DNA of 32,542 bases from Folioceros fuciformis (lineage: Eukaryota; Anthocerotophyta; Anthocerotopsida; Anthocerotales): assembly GCA_049999805.1 (NCBI GenBank), contig JBNGIO010003805.1:1-32542 (forward strand). The letters run 5' to 3'. A model generated the notes under the pieces. That model was not told where the DNA came from. It was given only the letters and a program-made list of their open reading frames with translations, and ran no database searches. Every line of letters starts with the position of its first letter. Position 1 is the first letter of the stretch. A program made the position numbers and the translations under genes. Shown in pieces: positions 32,418 through 32,542 of the stretch.

Positions 32418-32542
32418 GTCCTCTCCTCTCCTAAATGCTCCTAAATGCTCCTCTCCTCTCCTAAATGCTCCTCTCCTCTCCTAAATGCTCCTCTCCTCTC
32501 CTAAATGCTCCTCTCCTCTCCTAAATGCTCCTCTCCTCTCCT
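32418..32542. repeat. 20-bp CT-rich minisatellite, continues past the window
   Basis: The unit is CTCCTCTCCTCTCCTAAATG, with one 10-bp short unit (CTCCTAAATG) near 32438-32447 and then nearly identical copies to the last base. About five and a half units are visible; the array is open at the right edge. Confidence 0.95.

Noticed and set aside
31986-32444. Plus-strand open frame of 152 codons at the right edge
   Set aside because: It is Pro/His/Ser-rich, runs into the minisatellite and has no domain.

Overview
The window is nuclear DNA from a land plant. It carries a long run of intron-containing genes that encode plant-specific families: a PADRE/DUF4228 protein, a chloroplast TPR protein like SLOW GREEN 1, an A-type cytochrome P450, and the meiotic proteins COM1 and SHOC1. 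Introns are mostly about 70-350 bp, and plant telo-box motifs are present. The lack of seed-plant retroelements and the type of LINE present suggest a non-seed plant, most likely a moss or other bryophyte. That lineage call is inference. All exon boundaries below were worked out by eye from splice signals, reading phase and family conservation.

Layout. (1) 1-4,440: a decayed non-LTR retrotransposon (LINE) on the minus strand, with a 100-N assembly gap and a second, about 95% similar copy of its reverse transcriptase C-terminal part beyond the gap. (2) 5,787-6,584: a single-exon minus-strand gene for an uncharacterised basic/coiled-coil protein. (3) 6,850-10,440: a gene-poor block holding five separate tandem repeats. 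(4) 10,443-12,298: CNOT9 (CCR4-NOT subunit), nine exons, with one apparent GC-AG intron. (5) 14,112-14,666: a PADRE-domain protein. (6) 15,877-16,619: ribosomal protein eL28. (7) 16,946-18,622 (minus): a SLOW GREEN 1-like plastid TPR protein. (8) 19,076-21,059 (minus): COM1/CtIP/Sae2. (9) 21,496-27,706: SHOC1 (ZIP2-like, XPF-type pseudo-nuclease). (10) 27,956-29,165 (minus): a DUF1499 protein with a thylakoid-lumen type signal. (11) 29,604-31,796 (minus): a cytochrome P450. (12) 32,418-end: a 20-bp CT-rich minisatellite that runs off the window.

The genes are mostly unrelated housekeeping and plastid functions, as usual in plants. The exception is the head-to-head pair COM1 and SHOC1. COM1 promotes resection of meiotic double-strand breaks, and SHOC1 acts later in the same recombination pathway to stabilise crossover intermediates. 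Their start codons are only 436 bp apart, so they probably share a bidirectional promoter. This is the most interesting structural observation in the window.
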